Part shown: positions 6,082 to 7,918 of the stretch, one piece after another
Position numbering within the stretch: position 1 is the stretch's first letter
Layout of the letters: each line of letters opens with the position of its first letter
From: Gemmatimonadaceae bacterium
GTDB taxonomy: Bacteria > Gemmatimonadota > Gemmatimonadetes > Gemmatimonadales > Gemmatimonadaceae
NCBI GenBank assembly: GCA_013361745.1
Contig: JABFXM010000175.1
Span: 1 to 7,918, forward strand
Reading direction: 5' to 3'
Length of the DNA: 7,918 nucleotides
Translations under genes and position numbers: made by a program
Notes under the pieces: generated by a model
What the model was told of the DNA's origin: nothing
The model's database searches: none
What the model saw: only the letters and a program-made list of their open reading frames with translations

Positions 6082-6900
6082 ATGGTCAGACTCATCTGCA
6101 TCGACGTCGACGGCACGCTCGTGGGCTCGTCGGGAACCGTGCTCGCCGAGAGCTGGGCGGCCGCCGCGCGCGCGCGCGAGGCCGGTATCCATCTCGCCAT
6201 CTGCTCCGGTCGCCCCGCCTTCGGGCTGGCGCGCGGCTACGCCGAACGACTCGACCCCGCGGGCTGGCACGTCTTCCAGAACGGCGCGAGCATCGTCCAC
6301 CTCGCGCAGCATCGCTCTCTCTCCTCGACGCTCGTGCCGGAGACGATCGCCTATCTCGTCGAGCGCGCGCGCAGCACGGGCTGGATCCTCGAGCTCTACA
6401 CCGACACGGAGTACGCCGTCGAGAGCACGGCTCCGCGCGCCCGCGCGCACGCCGGCCTCCTCGGCGTCCCCTTCGCGCCGCGCCCCTTCGCCTCGCTCAC
6501 CGATCCGATCGTGCGCGCCCAGTGGCTGCTCCCGCTCGGCGGGGAGCGTGAGGCGCTCCTCGAGCCCGTCCCCGGGATCGAGATGACGCCGTCGACGTCG
6601 CCTGTCATGCCCGATACCTGCTTCGTCAACATGACCGCGCTCGGGGTGAACAAGGCGCGCGCGGTGCGCGCCGTCGCCGCGGAGTACGGAATTCCACTCG
6701 ACCAGACGATGTTCGTCGGCGACGGCCGCAACGATCTCGACGCGATGCGCGAGGTCGGCTGGGCGATCGCGATGGCGAACGCCGACCCCGAGCTGCACGA
6801 CGTGGCGCGCCACGTGGTCTCGCACGTCGATGACGCCGGCCTCGCCGAGGCGCTCGAGATGGCGATCGGCACGCGCGACCTCTCCGCGAGCGGCAGCTGA
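6082..6900 (+). CDS. Cof-type HAD-IIB family phosphatase
   Basis: The protein has 272 residues, the usual size for the Cof/YbiV group of haloacid dehalogenase-superfamily hydrolases. All four catalytic motifs are present: DVDGT (Asp8 nucleophile, Asp10 acid/base), CSGRP with Ser42, Lys191 in GVNKARA, and GDGRND with Asp214 and Asp218 for Mg2+ binding. The cap domain inserted between motifs II and III is of the C2b type typical of sugar-phosphate and cofactor phosphatases. Cytoplasmic dephosphorylation of a small phosphorylated metabolite is expected; the substrate cannot be read from the sequence. The ATG at 6082 puts the first Asp at residue 8, as is normal; an in-frame TTG at 6046 would add twelve unconserved residues. 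The GNAT gene follows after 20 bases. Confidence 0.92.
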   Translation: MVRLICIDVDGTLVGSSGTVLAESWAAAARAREAGIHLAICSGRPAFGLARGYAERLDPAGWHVFQNGASIVHLAQHRSLSSTLVPETIAYLVERARSTGWILELYTDTEYAVESTAPRARAHAGLLGVPFAPRPFASLTDPIVRAQWLLPLGGEREALLEPVPGIEMTPSTSPVMPDTCFVNMTALGVNKARAVRAVAAEYGIPLDQTMFVGDGRNDLDAMREVGWAIAMANADPELHDVARHVVSHVDDAGLAEALEMAIGTRDLSASGS

Positions 6901-6920
6901 ACGAGCGGGTCGCCCGGACC

Positions 6921-7727
6921 GTGTCCTATCCCCTCGTCGACCTCGCCCTCGCGCGCCGCCTCGAGCGCACCGAGGCGCGCGCCAACGTCGCCTTCGTCGA
7001 GGCGCGCGCCGAGCTGCGACCCGAGCTCGGCGCCGCGTGGATCGACGTCGGCGGGACCTACGCGATGTTCGATGGCGTCGGCGCGCCGACCACGCAGACC
7101 TTCGGTCTCGGGCTGTTCGAACCCGTCGGCCCCGCGGAGATGGAGACGATTGAGCGCTTCTTCCGCGAGCGCGGCTCGGAGGTGATGCAGGAGGTCAGCC
7201 CCATCGCCCCGCCCGAGGTCGTCGCGCTGCTCGTCGAGCGCGGCTACCGTCCCTTCGAGCTGAGCAGCGTCCTCTTCCGGCCGTTAGGCACCGCCGACGC
7301 CGCGCCCTCGGTGGGCGAGGTGCGCGCTCGCCTCGTCGCCCAGGGCGAGGAATCGCTCTACGCCGACACCTCCGCCGAAGCGTGGAGCGCGACGAGCGAT
7401 CTCGCCGACTTCATCCGCGGGTACGCGGCGATCACCGCCCGTGCGCGCGGGACGCACTGCTTCATCGCCGAGCTCGATGGAGCGCCCGTCGGCGCCGGCG
7501 CGCTCGCGCTTCACGACGGCGTGGCGTTGCTCGCGGGGGCGGCGACCATTCCGCGCTGGCGCGGGCGAGGCGGCCAGCGTGCGCTGCTCGAGGCCCGGCT
7601 CCGCTTCGCGGTCGAGCAGGGCGCTGATCTCGCCATCATGGCCGCCGCGCCGGGCAGCAGCTCGCAGCGGAACGCCGAGCGCCAGGGATTCCGCATCGCC
7701 TACACGCGCATCAAGTGGCGCGGGTGA
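6921..7727 (+). CDS. GNAT-family N-acetyltransferase (two-part, ~270 aa)
   Basis: The protein has 268 residues starting with GTG at 6921; no ATG or other strong start lies in frame between the HAD stop and this codon. The C-terminal half is a recognisable GNAT domain: FIAELDGAPVGAGALAL strands, then GAATIPRWRGRGGQRALL. Residues R214-G-R-G-G-Q-R220 there form the acetyl-CoA pyrophosphate loop, followed by a long helix and a final SSSQRNAERQGFRIAYTR segment typical of motif B. The N-terminal ~125 residues are less conserved but have a GNAT-like rhythm (including a VALLVERGYRPFELSSVLF segment), suggesting a degenerate first half as in tandem GNAT proteins. The acceptor is unknown. It probably belongs to one transcript with the HAD and DUF4186 genes. 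Leu122 is a TTA codon within a CGTTAGGC octamer. Confidence 0.85.
   Translation: MSYPLVDLALARRLERTEARANVAFVEARAELRPELGAAWIDVGGTYAMFDGVGAPTTQTFGLGLFEPVGPAEMETIERFFRERGSEVMQEVSPIAPPEVVALLVERGYRPFELSSVLFRPLGTADAAPSVGEVRARLVAQGEESLYADTSAEAWSATSDLADFIRGYAAITARARGTHCFIAELDGAPVGAGALALHDGVALLAGAATIPRWRGRGGQRALLEARLRFAVEQGADLAIMAAAPGSSSQRNAERQGFRIAYTRIKWRG
7282..7289 (+). repeat. CGTTAGGC octamer, copy 6
   Basis: The copy is on the coding strand of the GNAT gene and encodes part of Pro121-Leu122-Gly123, with leucine as TTA. This falls at the junction between the degenerate N-terminal half and the catalytic half. Confidence 0.65.
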
Positions 7728-7742
7728 CGGCGACGCGCTCCG

Positions 7743-7918
7743 GTGCGTGACCTCGACGATCTCTTCGCCGCGCTCGCGCGCGCTCCCTTCCGCGCGAAGT
7801 TCCGGCTCGGCCCCGCGGACGCGGAATACCTGCGGCTGAAAGGTCTGCCGGTGGTCGTCCGCCACGCCGAGGATTTCGTCGCGCGACGACTCGCGCCCGC
7901 CGAGCCGAAGAACGACGG
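7743..7918 (+). CDS. DUF4186 family protein (3' truncated by window end)
   Basis: A frame starting with GTG at 7743 stays open to the window edge, giving 58 residues plus a partial codon. The opening R-D-L-D-D-L-F-A-A-L, the FRAKFRLGPADAEYL helix region, and the later HAEDFVARRLAP and PKNDG match the N-terminus of DUF4186 proteins as I remember them. Those are small cytoplasmic proteins whose later part carries conserved Cys/His residues; that part is outside this window. The start lies 15 bases after the GNAT stop in the same frame, and no other start codon fits between them. Function is unknown. Confidence 0.75.
   Translation, partial: MRDLDDLFAALARAPFRAKFRLGPADAEYLRLKGLPVVVRHAEDFVARRLAPAEPKND

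Noticed and set aside
6041..6586. Plus-strand frame starting with ATG at 6041
   Set aside because: It is out of frame with the HAD gene, which carries all four catalytic motifs over the same bases.

Overview
The window is GC-rich bacterial DNA, about 70% G+C by eye, densely packed with genes and strongly third-position GC-biased. The gene content (secreted GH97, stand-alone HPP protein, KgtP-like symporter) and the intergenic repeats suggest a free-living Gram-negative heterotroph. Gemmatimonadota is my guess from general impression only. No rRNA, tRNA, CRISPR array, insertion sequence or phage gene was seen.

Layout. (1) Positions 1-3702, plus strand: a tight run of four genes. These are the 3' part of a secreted glycoside hydrolase, a complete GH97 enzyme with signal peptide, a small Dabb-domain protein, and a DUF72 (YecE-like) protein whose GTG start overlaps the Dabb stop. 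The first two point to extracytoplasmic glycan or oligosaccharide breakdown. The last two look like passengers in the same transcript. (2) Positions 3703-4998, minus strand: a KgtP-like MFS symporter for a dicarboxylate such as 2-oxoglutarate, convergent with the DUF72 gene. The two stop codons abut in one TGATCA palindrome with no spacer. (3) Positions 4999-5156: a divergent intergenic region. (4) Positions 5157-5738, plus strand: an HPP-family membrane protein. (5) Positions 5739-6081: the only gene-free stretch over 300 bases. It holds a tandem and inverted GAGTAAGGS element with a central hairpin, and a (GACCCCT)4 tract whose complement is an ideal four-tract G-quadruplex motif. (6) Positions 6082-7918, plus strand: a Cof-type HAD phosphatase, a GNAT acetyltransferase, and the 5' end of a DUF4186 gene, spaced 20 and 15 bases apart as in an operon.

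The genes are mostly ordinary. The strongest unexplained signal is the octamer CGTTAGGC, found six times (three per strand). It supplies both TAG stop codons in the window and, by eye, all three in-frame TTA leucine codons. That pattern suggests the DNA word itself is being kept. The second signal is the paired repeat structures between the HPP and HAD genes. No previously undescribed multi-gene system is evident.
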